Origin: Pseudohalioglobus lutimaris
GTDB taxonomy: Bacteria; Pseudomonadota; Gammaproteobacteria; Pseudomonadales; Halieaceae
DNA: 64,000 bases
Reading direction: 5' to 3'
Assembly (NCBI RefSeq): GCF_002866825.1
Contig: NZ_PKUS01000008.1
Span: 62,001 to 126,000, forward strand
The notes beneath the pieces were generated by a model that made no database searches, had not been told where the DNA came from, and saw only the letters and a program-made list of their open reading frames with translations. Below are positions 55,523 to 63,906 of the stretch, one piece after another. The first letter of the stretch is position 1, and each line of letters opens with the position of its first letter. The translations under genes and the position numbers were made by a program.

Positions 55523-56398
55523 ATGAAACCCGCACCATTTGATTATTACGCTCCCGAGACTCTGGAAGACGCAGTCGCGCTTCTCGAGAAGCTTGAGGAC
55601 GACGACGTCGAGGCCAAGATCCTGGCGGGCGGACAAAGCCTGATGCCGATGCTCAGTCTGCGCATGGCCAGGCCGGAAGCGCTGGTTGATCTGGGTAAAA
55701 TCAAGTCCCTGGACTATATTCGCGAGGAAGGCGGCAATATCAGTATTGGTGCGATGACCAGTAAACGAGCAGTAGAAGACTCTGCGCTGATTCGTGAGAA
55801 ACAGCCACTTTTGCACGCGGCTACCCTGCACATTGGTCATCGCCAGATTCGCAACCAGGGCACGGTGGGCGGCTCTTTTGCCCACGCGGACCCCGCGGCG
55901 GAATATGGCGCTATCGCCCAGGCGTTGGGTATGGAGATGGTCGTGGTCGGGCCTGACGGCGAGCGTGTGGTAGTGGCGGATGATTTTTACATTTCGTTTC
56001 TGACTGCCGATATCGATAGCACGGAGGTGCTCACAGAAGTGCGCGCTCCGGTTATGGCAGCGGGCACCGGATGGGCATTTCAAGAGATCTGTCGCCGCCA
56101 GGGTGACCTGGCGATTGCCGGCACGGCTGTCACCCTGCGCCTGGAGAACGGCAATTGTACCGACGTGGTCATCGCCGTTTTCGGAGTTAACGCCATCGCG
56201 GCTCGCCTGGGTGATGCCGAGCAATTGCTCAATGGCAAGGCACCGTCAGAGGCGCTTTTCCGTGAGGCCGGCAGGGTGGCATCCGCCGAACTCGACGAAC
56301 CGATCAGTGATGTGCATGCCTCCGGGGAATATCGTCGTGACCTGGTTGCAACGCTGGTCAGACGTTGTCTGCTGGAGGCGGTCGAGCGGGTCGGGTAG
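55523..56398 (+). CDS. Molybdenum hydroxylase FAD subunit (CoxM type)
   Basis: 291 residues from the ATG at 55523 (GGGGAGA upstream). FAD-binding-5 fold of the medium subunit: ILAGGQSLMPMLSLRMARPE binds the FAD diphosphate, IGAMTSKRAVEDS is a second family stretch, and NQGTVGGSFAHADPAAEYGA is the second FAD motif. C-terminal CO-deh-flav domain. Takes electrons from the Fe-S subunit. First gene of coxM-coxS-coxL-coxG, the order seen for many XDH-family hydroxylases. Confidence 0.93.
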   Translation: MKPAPFDYYAPETLEDAVALLEKLEDDDVEAKILAGGQSLMPMLSLRMARPEALVDLGKIKSLDYIREEGGNISIGAMTSKRAVEDSALIREKQPLLHAATLHIGHRQIRNQGTVGGSFAHADPAAEYGAIAQALGMEMVVVGPDGERVVVADDFYISFLTADIDSTEVLTEVRAPVMAAGTGWAFQEICRRQGDLAIAGTAVTLRLENGNCTDVVIAVFGVNAIAARLGDAEQLLNGKAPSEALFREAGRVASAELDEPISDVHASGEYRRDLVATLVRRCLLEAVERVG

Positions 56399-56440
56399 TT
56401 TAACGCGGTAACAGGTTCAACAGTTTAAGAGGTCTTTTCG

Positions 56441-56956
56441 ATGACGGCACCACAACAACAAGTACAAGTCACTGTTAACAGTGTCAGCTACGAGCGCGTG
56501 ATTGATCCGCGCACCACTCTGGTCGATTTTCTGCGCCACGAACTGGGGTTGACCGGAACGCATGTGGGATGCGAGCACGGCGTATGTGGTGCCTGCACAA
56601 TTCTCAAGGACGGTCAGGCAGTGCGTTCCTGTCTTATGCTGGCTGCCCAGGCAGACGGTGCGAACCTGCAAACAGTGGAGAGTTTGCGCAATGTCGAGAC
56701 CGGGGAACTGCACCCAATCCAGCAGGCGTTCATTGATGAGCACGGTCTGCAGTGTGGTTTCTGTACCCCCGGGTTTCTGATGAGTACGCTGGACTTACTG
56801 GCGGAAAACCCGGATCCCAGCGACGAACAAATCAAGGATGCCCTGGATGGCAACCTGTGTCGCTGTACCGGATACCAATCGATAATTCGCTCGGTACGCC
56901 TGGCAGCTGCCAGGGTCCGGGGCGGAAAAGTTGCCGGTGCGCATGGCAGCGCCTGA
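56441..56956 (+). CDS. Molybdenum hydroxylase [2Fe-2S] subunit (CoxS type)
   Basis: 171 residues. N-terminal plant-ferredoxin-type cluster (CEHGVCGACTILKDGQAVRS, then C in SCLMLA), and a C-terminal second cluster domain with QCGFCTPGFLMS and GNLCRCTGYQSI. Passes electrons from the molybdenum centre to the FAD subunit. Between coxM and coxL, gaps of 42 and 27 nt. Confidence 0.94.
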   Translation: MTAPQQQVQVTVNSVSYERVIDPRTTLVDFLRHELGLTGTHVGCEHGVCGACTILKDGQAVRSCLMLAAQADGANLQTVESLRNVETGELHPIQQAFIDEHGLQCGFCTPGFLMSTLDLLAENPDPSDEQIKDALDGNLCRCTGYQSIIRSVRLAAARVRGGKVAGAHGSA

Positions 56957-56983
56957 TACACAAGAATGCTTACGAGGCTAGAT

Positions 56984-59404
56984 ATGGCGATTACAATTCC
57001 AGGCTCGCCCCAGGACATGCCGACCACTGCGCCGCGCTACGTCGGGAAAGAGGTCAAAAGGATCGAGGATCCCGCGCTGGTAACCGGCACGGCGGAGTTC
57101 ATTGACAATTTCGCCCTACCCGGAATGGCCCATGCGGCCATCCTGCGCAGTCCACATCCGCATGCAAAAATTCTACGCGTTGATACGTCAGCTGCGGAAC
57201 AGATGCCCGGCGTGGTGGCGGTATTGACCGGCGCGGATATTAAGCGCTGGTGCAATGTAGGCACCACCGCCCCCGAGGGTTGGGGCAGTACGCCGATGGC
57301 GGTGGACAAGGTGCGCTTTGTCGGTGAGCCGGTCGCTGCTGTAGCGGCCACCAGTCGTTACGTCGCCGAAGACGCCCTGGAACTTATCGAGGTTGAGTAC
57401 GAGAGCTTGCCAACGGTCAGAAATCCGCAGGATGCCGTGGCGGCGGATGCCCCCCTGATTTTCGACAATCAGCCCAGCAATGTGATTCAGGACCGCACCT
57501 ACACCTGGGGAGAGGTGGACCAGGTTTTTGATGACGCGGATCATGTATACACGGAGAAGTTTCGCTGGAATCGAGTCGGCGCCAACCCGATGGAGACCTT
57601 TGGGTGTATCTGTCACTGGGATGTGGTCAACAACAGCCTGACCTGTTACGGGTCGTACCAGACACCGAGTTTTATCGCCCTTGGACGTGCAGCCTCGTTG
57701 AACCTGCCCTCCAACAGAGTGCGGGTTGTTTCTCACCCTCATGGTGGCAGCTTTGGCGGCAAGGGTGGACCTCGTGGAACCGACATCGCGGCTCTGTTGT
57801 CGCGCAAGGCCAACGGGAAACCGGTGAAGTATATCGAGGACCGCGTAGAGTACCTGCTCGCGGGCGCGGGACAATCCTGGGATCGCTATTACCAGGCCTC
57901 TCTGGCGGTGACGGCGGATGGTAAGCTGACGGGTTTCAAGGTCGACCTGGTGGATGACCAGGGCGCGGGTGCTGAGGGTTATGGCACTATTTCTGCCGCC
58001 AAACCACTGGCGGCTTTCACTGGCTGTTACACCATCGAGGCCGCCCAGTATCATATGAAACTGGTGGCAACTAATCGTGCGCCCACCTATGCCTATCGCG
58101 GTTACGGACCGCCTCCTCACAATGTTGTGCTGGAGTCGATGGTCGATATTGCTGCGCGCGATCTGGGCATGGATCCGGTTGATATCCGGCGACGCAATTA
58201 TATTCAGCCGGATCAGTTTCCCTATACGATTCCCAGCGGCAATGAATATGACAGCGGCAGTTACGCAGCCGTTCTCGATAAAGTCATCAACATGTCTGAG
58301 TATCAGGCCATGCGCCAGCAACAGCGTGAGGCCCGCGAGCAGGGGCGCTTGCTGGGCATAGGGGTGGTGAATACCGTAGAGCCAGGCGTGTTCGACTGGA
58401 ATGCCTACTCGACGGTGGGCGTTCCCGGCGTCGGCGTCCCCGAGGGTGTCAAAGTCGCTATCGATATTCTTGGTCATATCACCGTGACGCTGGGCTTTAC
58501 CCTGGAGGGGCAGGGTCAATACACCCTCGCAGCGCAACTGGTGGCGGACTACTTTGGTGTGGAGATGGATTCCGTGCGTGTGACCTATGCCTCTACGGAC
58601 GTCGCCCCGCCTCACTTCGGTCATGGCGGCAGCCGTCTCGGGGTGGCCCTTAGCGGCGCCATTATGGGCGCCTGCAAGAAGATTGAAGAGAAGTTTCGAC
58701 TGGTGGTGGCAGGCCTGATGCAATGTGAGCCTGACCACGTGGAATTGATGGACGGACATATGCGGGTGCAGGGCATGCCCGGGGCGGAGATGCCGGTTGC
58801 CCAGGTTGCCGGGACCATGCTCGGCCGCAGCGATCTGCTGCCCCCCGGTATGGAGCCCAGCCCTGAAGCGACCTACGTATGGACTGCAGATGATCGCAAC
58901 GAGCCTGACGACCAGGGGCGCTGCAAGAGCTACCTTACCGCAGCTAACGCCTGTCATATCGCCCTGGTGGAAGTTGACCGAGACACGGGCATCACGCAGA
59001 TACTCAAATATTTCATAGTCGATGATTGTGGTACGCGGCTCAATCCCGCCAATGTAGAAGGACAAATTCAGGGTAGTGTGGCGCAGGGAGTGGGTGCTGT
59101 GCTTTACGAGGAGTATGTGTATTCCGAAGCAGATGGACAGCCGCTGGTTTCGCTTTTTTCAGACTACCTGTTGCCGGGGATACACGAAGTACCGATGACC
59201 GAAAAGGCGTTTATAGAAACACCCTCGCCAGTCGCGCCGCTGGGCGCTAAAGGCTGTGGTGAGGGAGCGATTCATACGACACCAGCGACTATTGTTTGCG
59301 CAGTTAACGATGCTATCGCGCACCTGGGTGTGCAAACCAGGGAGACGCCGATTTCTCCCAATCGATTGTGGAAGCTGTTGCAGGATGTCGTAGAAGAAAA
59401 CTGA
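56984..59404 (+). CDS. Molybdenum hydroxylase large subunit (xanthine dehydrogenase family)
   Basis: 806 residues from the ATG at 56984. Aldehyde oxidase/xanthine dehydrogenase catalytic subunit binding molybdopterin cytosine dinucleotide: YVGKEVKRIEDPALVTGTAE, HGGSFGGKGGPRGTDIAALL, and the catalytic Glu in GAKGCGEGAIHTTPA. The active-site loop reads AYRGYGPPPHN, without the Cys of true CO dehydrogenase (AYRCSFR), so this is a hydroxylase of an organic substrate, not a CO oxidiser. No signal peptide; cytoplasmic. Confidence 0.93.
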   Translation: MAITIPGSPQDMPTTAPRYVGKEVKRIEDPALVTGTAEFIDNFALPGMAHAAILRSPHPHAKILRVDTSAAEQMPGVVAVLTGADIKRWCNVGTTAPEGWGSTPMAVDKVRFVGEPVAAVAATSRYVAEDALELIEVEYESLPTVRNPQDAVAADAPLIFDNQPSNVIQDRTYTWGEVDQVFDDADHVYTEKFRWNRVGANPMETFGCICHWDVVNNSLTCYGSYQTPSFIALGRAASLNLPSNRVRVVSHPHGGSFGGKGGPRGTDIAALLSRKANGKPVKYIEDRVEYLLAGAGQSWDRYYQASLAVTADGKLTGFKVDLVDDQGAGAEGYGTISAAKPLAAFTGCYTIEAAQYHMKLVATNRAPTYAYRGYGPPPHNVVLESMVDIAARDLGMDPVDIRRRNYIQPDQFPYTIPSGNEYDSGSYAAVLDKVINMSEYQAMRQQQREAREQGRLLGIGVVNTVEPGVFDWNAYSTVGVPGVGVPEGVKVAIDILGHITVTLGFTLEGQGQYTLAAQLVADYFGVEMDSVRVTYASTDVAPPHFGHGGSRLGVALSGAIMGACKKIEEKFRLVVAGLMQCEPDHVELMDGHMRVQGMPGAEMPVAQVAGTMLGRSDLLPPGMEPSPEATYVWTADDRNEPDDQGRCKSYLTAANACHIALVEVDRDTGITQILKYFIVDDCGTRLNPANVEGQIQGSVAQGVGAVLYEEYVYSEADGQPLVSLFSDYLLPGIHEVPMTEKAFIETPSPVAPLGAKGCGEGAIHTTPATIVCAVNDAIAHLGVQTRETPISPNRLWKLLQDVVEEN

Positions 59405-59463
59405 AATCGTGTCCCGTGCAGGCGGGGCCGAAACAAATAAACCTATCCGTTATGGGGCGTTAA

Positions 59464-60090
59464 ATGGCTATAGAGCTGGAAGAAGTATTTGAAATTGCGG
59501 CACCGATAGACCAGGTGTGGATGTTTCTCATGGATCCGGAGCGAATGATTCCCTGTTTGCCGGGGGCTTCGGTGACAGAGATCGTCAGTAAGGAGCAGTT
59601 TGTCGGCACCGTCAAGTTGAAGATAGGGGCCATCACCGCGAAGTACGACGGTACGATCACCTACACCACCGCTGACCAGGGCACGTATACCTGTGTGATG
59701 CTGGCCGAGGCAAAAGAAAAGGGCGGCGGCACGGTGTCTGGCACCATTACTACCCAACTTGTGGAAAAGGACGGCGTGGTGCAGACGACGGTAAGATCCA
59801 ATATCGATATGACCGGGCGCGTGGTGCAAGTAGGTCGCGGCATGATCGAGGGCGTCGCCTCGCAGATTATTGGCAAGTTTGTAAAGAACATTAAGAAAAC
59901 TCTGGAGGTGGTCCCCGCAGTCGAGGGAGAGGAGGGTGGGCCCCAGGTCCCTGGGGCTGCAGTTCAGTCCCCCCCGGAATTCCACCGCGACGCCGAGGAC
60001 GAATCGATCAATGTCCTGGCGGTGGTGTTCAAGGTTATGTGGCAGGGCATCGTCAACTTCTTCAAGCGACTGTTTGGTAAAGCCAAGTAG
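59464..60090 (+). CDS. SRPBCC/CoxG family protein
   Basis: 208 residues. The START-like CoxG domain spans about 1-150: MAIELEEVFEIAAPIDQVWM, PERMIPCLPGASVTE, then RGMIEGVASQIIGKFVKN. CoxG-type proteins go with molybdenum hydroxylases and help cofactor insertion or membrane placement of the enzyme. The C-terminal helix (VVFKVMWQGIVNFFKRLFGK) is amphipathic and could touch the membrane. 59 nt after coxL; last gene of the operon. Confidence 0.9.
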   Translation: MAIELEEVFEIAAPIDQVWMFLMDPERMIPCLPGASVTEIVSKEQFVGTVKLKIGAITAKYDGTITYTTADQGTYTCVMLAEAKEKGGGTVSGTITTQLVEKDGVVQTTVRSNIDMTGRVVQVGRGMIEGVASQIIGKFVKNIKKTLEVVPAVEGEEGGPQVPGAAVQSPPEFHRDAEDESINVLAVVFKVMWQGIVNFFKRLFGKAK

Positions 60091-60104
60091 GTCAATAGCG
60101 GCCT

Positions 60105-60165
60105 GAATCTGGCCAGCGCGCCAGCTGGCCTGGATTCACTCGGGTGAGCCGCTTACCTGCGGCTC
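60105..60165. terminator. Paired hairpins between convergent genes
   Basis: Two inverted repeats: GAATC-GGCCAGC with GCTGGCC-GATTC (60105-60137) and GAGCCGC/GCGGCTC (60146-60165, six-base loop). They lie between the coxG stop and the convergent crotonase stop. No U-tract on either side, so a terminator role is only probable. Confidence 0.45.
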
Positions 60166-61186
60166 AATCAACCGTAGAATCAATTGCATCAATCAAGCCC
60201 CACTCCAGTGCGGTTGTCGCTCTGATGCGCCTGGCGGAAAGGGCCAGGTAGGCCATACGCTGGCGGCCAATCCTCTTTAGAATACTCACCGTACCCCCCG
60301 CACCGGGTATCAGGCCCATGGTGATCTCCGGCAGGTGGAAAAAGGTGTTCGGTTTGGCGATGACGCTGCCGGCAAAGGCCGGCAACTCAATACCTGACCC
60401 GATGCAGGCCTTGTGCAGTCGGTATTCAACCCGTTCCGCCAGGGCAGCTACCAGACCGCCTACATGGCGTGAGGAGCGGACTGCATGCGCTTCACTCATA
60501 TCCGTTGCCAGACCGAATTCCTCCAGAGCGCCACCGCTGCAGAAGCAGTCTCCGGCACCACGAACTATGGTCTTGCTGATCGAGTCGTCCGCGGCCTGCA
60601 ATTGCAGGCCCTCAAACAGGGCATCACGCATGGCGATCGACCAGGCATTGTGTTGCTGCGGCCGATTGAGGGTAAGGTGCAGTTGGTTGCCCTGGCGAGC
60701 CACCAGCACGGCCGGTTCCGGGTTTGGCGGTGGCTCTGGCGGAGAGGGCCTGGTCGCCAGATAGTGGCGGAACTCTCCGCCCGCCTGCAGCGTCGCATAG
60801 GCCAGCGATTCGGCCAGCAGTCCATCCTGTACGTTTGCGCGGTCGTTGTGACGAAGCAGTTGTACCAGGGTCATGGCCGCCAGCGGGTGGCGGCTGATAT
60901 TCCTGATCAGTGGTTCGGCCTCTTGCCGCGATGACACCACTACATCGACCTTGTCTGTCAATTGGCAGCGTTGTCCAGTCGGCGCGACTGCGATTACCGG
61001 ACAGGACATGTGGGTCAGGGCCAGGCCCAGTGGTTCTCGTTGCTGTTCGGTAACCGGACTGTCTTCGAGCAGGTCCAGCAATACCAGCGGGCAACCTGTG
61101 AGTGTGGAGTACTGCGCCGCACTGGCGGGTTGTCGGCACAGTTCTTCCAGCGCTGCGGGGGACAGGGTGTGCGGTGATCTTGGCAT
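60164..61186 (-). CDS. Enoyl-CoA hydratase/isomerase family protein with N-terminal half-domain
   Basis: 340 residues. The C-terminal crotonase domain (about 158-340) has oxyanion loops CFCSGGALEEFG and GSGIELPAFAG and the catalytic region LPEITMGLIPGAGGT; both hydratase-type Glu positions are present. Residues 1-150 look like a second, degenerate crotonase tail (PLAAMTLVQLLRHN, GLLAESLAYATLQAGGEFRH), so it may be a tandem fusion. Likely hydrates or isomerises an unsaturated CoA ester. Single leftward gene, divergent from the two CoA-transferases. Confidence 0.83.
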   Translation of the reverse strand: MPRSPHTLSPAALEELCRQPASAAQYSTLTGCPLVLLDLLEDSPVTEQQREPLGLALTHMSCPVIAVAPTGQRCQLTDKVDVVVSSRQEAEPLIRNISRHPLAAMTLVQLLRHNDRANVQDGLLAESLAYATLQAGGEFRHYLATRPSPPEPPPNPEPAVLVARQGNQLHLTLNRPQQHNAWSIAMRDALFEGLQLQAADDSISKTIVRGAGDCFCSGGALEEFGLATDMSEAHAVRSSRHVGGLVAALAERVEYRLHKACIGSGIELPAFAGSVIAKPNTFFHLPEITMGLIPGAGGTVSILKRIGRQRMAYLALSARRIRATTALEWGLIDAIDSTVD

Positions 61187-61285
61187 GGTTTTCCGTCGCT
61201 GGCGGCTGCTTTGAAGGCTGTTTATCCAGTGTCTACACTACACTAATACGCACCTGTCCGGGATCCTTGGAGCGAGCAATTTAGC

Positions 61286-61360
61286 TGTCCAAAAAAGAGA
61301 TGTTGTAGGCCGGAATTGATGCCATGCAGGATGGAGGCAGTTGCGCGAAGCCATTAGACT
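61286..61360 (+). repeat. Four-copy upstream element, copy E (extended)
   Basis: 75 nt, the best-preserved copy; 35-nt core 61286-61320. Located in the 260-bp gap between the divergent crotonase and the tandem CoA-transferases, oriented toward the latter, whose start is 86 nt downstream. Matches copy B at 31/35 and copy D at 58/75. Confidence 0.8.
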
Positions 61361-61446
61361 CGAAGCAGATTGGAAGTGTGTGATGGCGAAAACCCGCCAG
61401 GTTGCCTTTCCCCGGTCCCACCGTGACTGATGTATGAGGAGATAAG

Positions 61447-62640
61447 ATGAATGCAGCGTTAGATGATGTCATTGTGCTGGACCTGACATCCCGTTTCTCG
61501 TCTTCCCTGACCGCGGCGTTTCTAGCGGATTTTGGTGGGAACGTTATCCGTGTTGAATTAGCGACCAGCCCGCAGGAGCGTGGACAGGCGAAGGCCGGCT
61601 GGAACCACGAGGCCGACCTGATTCACCGCAACAAACAAAGTGTCCTGATTGACCCGGGCAAGACCCGCGGGCGAGAGTTGCTGGTGGAGCTTGCCAACCA
61701 AGCAGATGTCATCATCACCGACTGGCAAACACCCGACCTGGAACAACTGTGCCTGGACTACGCCAGTGTGGCAGCAACTAATCCGGGTGTTGTTTTTGGG
61801 CGCACTTCAGGCTTTGGCCCCGTAGGTCCAGACAGCGACCTCCCTGCCATCGACGAACTCGCCGCCTGCCGTGCCGGTGCCATGCCCACCCTGCAACAGC
61901 CGGGCGAACCCCCCGTGTATACCGGTGCCGGGGCGATGCATGCGACGGTGTTACTGGCCTTTGGCGTGGTTACCGCGCTGGTACACCGCCAGGCGACGGG
62001 TGAAGGCCAGGAGGTGGATACCTCGCTGTTTGCGGCCAATATGTATGGAGCCAGCCTGGATTTACAGGCTTTTCTGGCGATAGACGAGAAGCAGCGGGAA
62101 CGCCTGATGCACCCCATCTCACGCCTGGATGTTTCCAACCCGATATCTGGCGCCCTTTATCCGAGTTCCGACGGCCGCTGGGTTACTCTGACCATGCCGG
62201 ACACCGATCGGTGGTGGCCGCTGCTGGCACCCGCAGTGGGAATCGATGTCGATGACGAACGTTTCGACAGCCATGATAAACGCTGTGAAATTAACCGGCT
62301 GGAATTGATCCATGAACTGGAGGCAAGGTTCCAGCAGCATCCCGGGGCGCATTGGCGTGCATTGTTCGCTGAGCAGCAGATGTCTGCCGACGTCATCGAA
62401 CAGTTTGACTACCCTGCGCAGGACCCCCAGGTAGCAGCCAACGGGTACATTATGGAGTTGGACCACCCCAGTTTCGGCAAGCTCAATAGCCTCGGCTTTC
62501 CCATTTACATGAGCGACAGCCCGGCGCGCCTGCGCAGTCTGGCGCCCTGTATTGGCCAACACACAGCGGGCGTGTTGCACGATCTGCTTGGTTATTCTGA
62601 AGATGACATCTATCAACTCACGACCGATGGCGTGATCTAG
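61447..62640 (+). CDS. Family III CoA-transferase homologue lacking the catalytic Asp
   Basis: 397 residues, CaiB/BaiF fold: VLDLTSRFSSSLTAAFLADF, then GGNVIRVELATSPQERGQAK and ATGEGQEVDTSLFAAN. At the position where family members have the acyl-accepting Asp, gap-free alignment with the next protein gives Ala163 (TGAGAMHATV). It may be the structural half of a heteromeric enzyme with the next gene, as in benzylsuccinate or malate CoA-transferases that use two subunits. Ten bases separate the two genes. Confidence 0.85.
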   Translation: MNAALDDVIVLDLTSRFSSSLTAAFLADFGGNVIRVELATSPQERGQAKAGWNHEADLIHRNKQSVLIDPGKTRGRELLVELANQADVIITDWQTPDLEQLCLDYASVAATNPGVVFGRTSGFGPVGPDSDLPAIDELAACRAGAMPTLQQPGEPPVYTGAGAMHATVLLAFGVVTALVHRQATGEGQEVDTSLFAANMYGASLDLQAFLAIDEKQRERLMHPISRLDVSNPISGALYPSSDGRWVTLTMPDTDRWWPLLAPAVGIDVDDERFDSHDKRCEINRLELIHELEARFQQHPGAHWRALFAEQQMSADVIEQFDYPAQDPQVAANGYIMELDHPSFGKLNSLGFPIYMSDSPARLRSLAPCIGQHTAGVLHDLLGYSEDDIYQLTTDGVI

Positions 62641-62650
62641 GAGGTTTCCC

Positions 62651-63859
62651 GTGGCAAAAGCATTGGAAGGTATTCGGGTTATCGACTTTACGGTCTGGTT
62701 CCAGGGCCCGGTTTCAGCGCAATACCTGGCCGATTTCGGCGCAGAAGTGATCAAAGTCGAAAACCCCAAGGGCGGAGACCAGGGGCGCGGTGTACGCAGC
62801 ATGAAATCCCTCGCGATTGGTGACTGGAACCAGTACTTCCTGGTCATCAACCGCAACAAGAAAAGTATCGCCATTGACTTGAAGAAACCGGAAGGGCAGG
62901 AAATCCTGTATCGGATGGTGGAGAAGTCCGATGTATTTCTGTCCAACTTGTCACCCGCGCTGCTGGCCAAAATGAACCTCTCGTTTGACCAGCTCTCTGC
63001 CATTAATCCGCGCTTGGTATATGCCACCAACACCGGGTATGGGCGTTTTGGTGGGGTTTCCAAGCCCAGCTTCGATATGACCGTGCAGGCCCTGACGGGC
63101 GCTATGGCCCGACTGGGTGAACCCGGTCAGCCACCTATTTATATGGGTATGGGGTCCGGTGATGCCTACGGAGGAATTATGTCTGCGATGGGTATCGCCA
63201 TGGCCATATACCAACGCAACCGAACCGGGAAGGGTCAGTGTATTGATGCGTCGCTGTACGGTGCGCAACTGTATCTGGCAGCGCCTTACCTGCAGGCCTA
63301 CCTGGCGGGTGATAAAAAGAGCGCACTGCAACAGTCGCGCAAGGAAGTTGAAAACCCGCTGTGGAATCTCTATCCGACGGCAGGCAAGTGGCTATACCTG
63401 TGCGAGGAAAACACGGATCAGCGTTTTGCTTTGCTATGCAATGCGCTGGGTGATGATGGGCTGGCCAGCGATGCGCGCTTCGCCAGTGCGCAGGCACGCA
63501 GTGAGAATAATGTCGCGCTGATTGCCGCTATTGATGCCATCACCTCTGGTCGTAGCGATGACCAACTGTTGGCGGAGTTTGAGCGCAACGGTCTGGTCCA
63601 CAGCCCGGTCAACAGTTACGCCGATGTGGTTGAGGACGAGCAGGCCTGGCAGAACAACTACTTCATGAAGGCATACTGTGAAGAGGTGAAACGTGAGGTG
63701 GACGTTCGTGGCTTGCCGGTTACCCTGTCGAAAACACCCGGTGAGGTGAATACATTGGGTCCACAGTTGGGCCAGGACACTGAGTTATTGATGATGGATC
63801 TGCTGGAGTATGAATGGGAGCAGATTGAAGAATTCAAAGCCAAAGGCGCTATCCCCTGA
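62651..63859 (+). CDS. Family III CoA-transferase (catalytic partner)
   Basis: 402 residues. GIRVIDFTVWFQGPVSAQYL, then FGAEVIKVENPKGGDQGRG, and the catalytic Asp171 in GMGSGDAYGG followed by RTGKGQCIDASLYGAQ. Retains the residue missing from the upstream protein. GTG start, ten bases after the previous stop. Probably acts as a heteromer with it. Substrate likely a carboxylic acid of this pathway. Confidence 0.9.
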   Translation: MAKALEGIRVIDFTVWFQGPVSAQYLADFGAEVIKVENPKGGDQGRGVRSMKSLAIGDWNQYFLVINRNKKSIAIDLKKPEGQEILYRMVEKSDVFLSNLSPALLAKMNLSFDQLSAINPRLVYATNTGYGRFGGVSKPSFDMTVQALTGAMARLGEPGQPPIYMGMGSGDAYGGIMSAMGIAMAIYQRNRTGKGQCIDASLYGAQLYLAAPYLQAYLAGDKKSALQQSRKEVENPLWNLYPTAGKWLYLCEENTDQRFALLCNALGDDGLASDARFASAQARSENNVALIAAIDAITSGRSDDQLLAEFERNGLVHSPVNSYADVVEDEQAWQNNYFMKAYCEEVKREVDVRGLPVTLSKTPGEVNTLGPQLGQDTELLMMDLLEYEWEQIEEFKAKGAIP

Positions 63860-63906
63860 GCCCCGGCTCACCTGAGGCAGTAGCGACGTAAACAGAGGTT
63901 AGATAG

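Noticed and set aside
57188-59065. 625-residue antisense frame opposite coxL
   Set aside because: Long because of codon bias in coxL; the sequence has no recognisable fold pattern and is His-rich, as expected for a shadow frame.
56984-59404. Aerobic CO dehydrogenase (CoxL)
   Set aside because: The gene order and CoxG fit, but the active-site loop reads AYRGYGPPP without the AYRCSFR cysteine of form I CO dehydrogenases.
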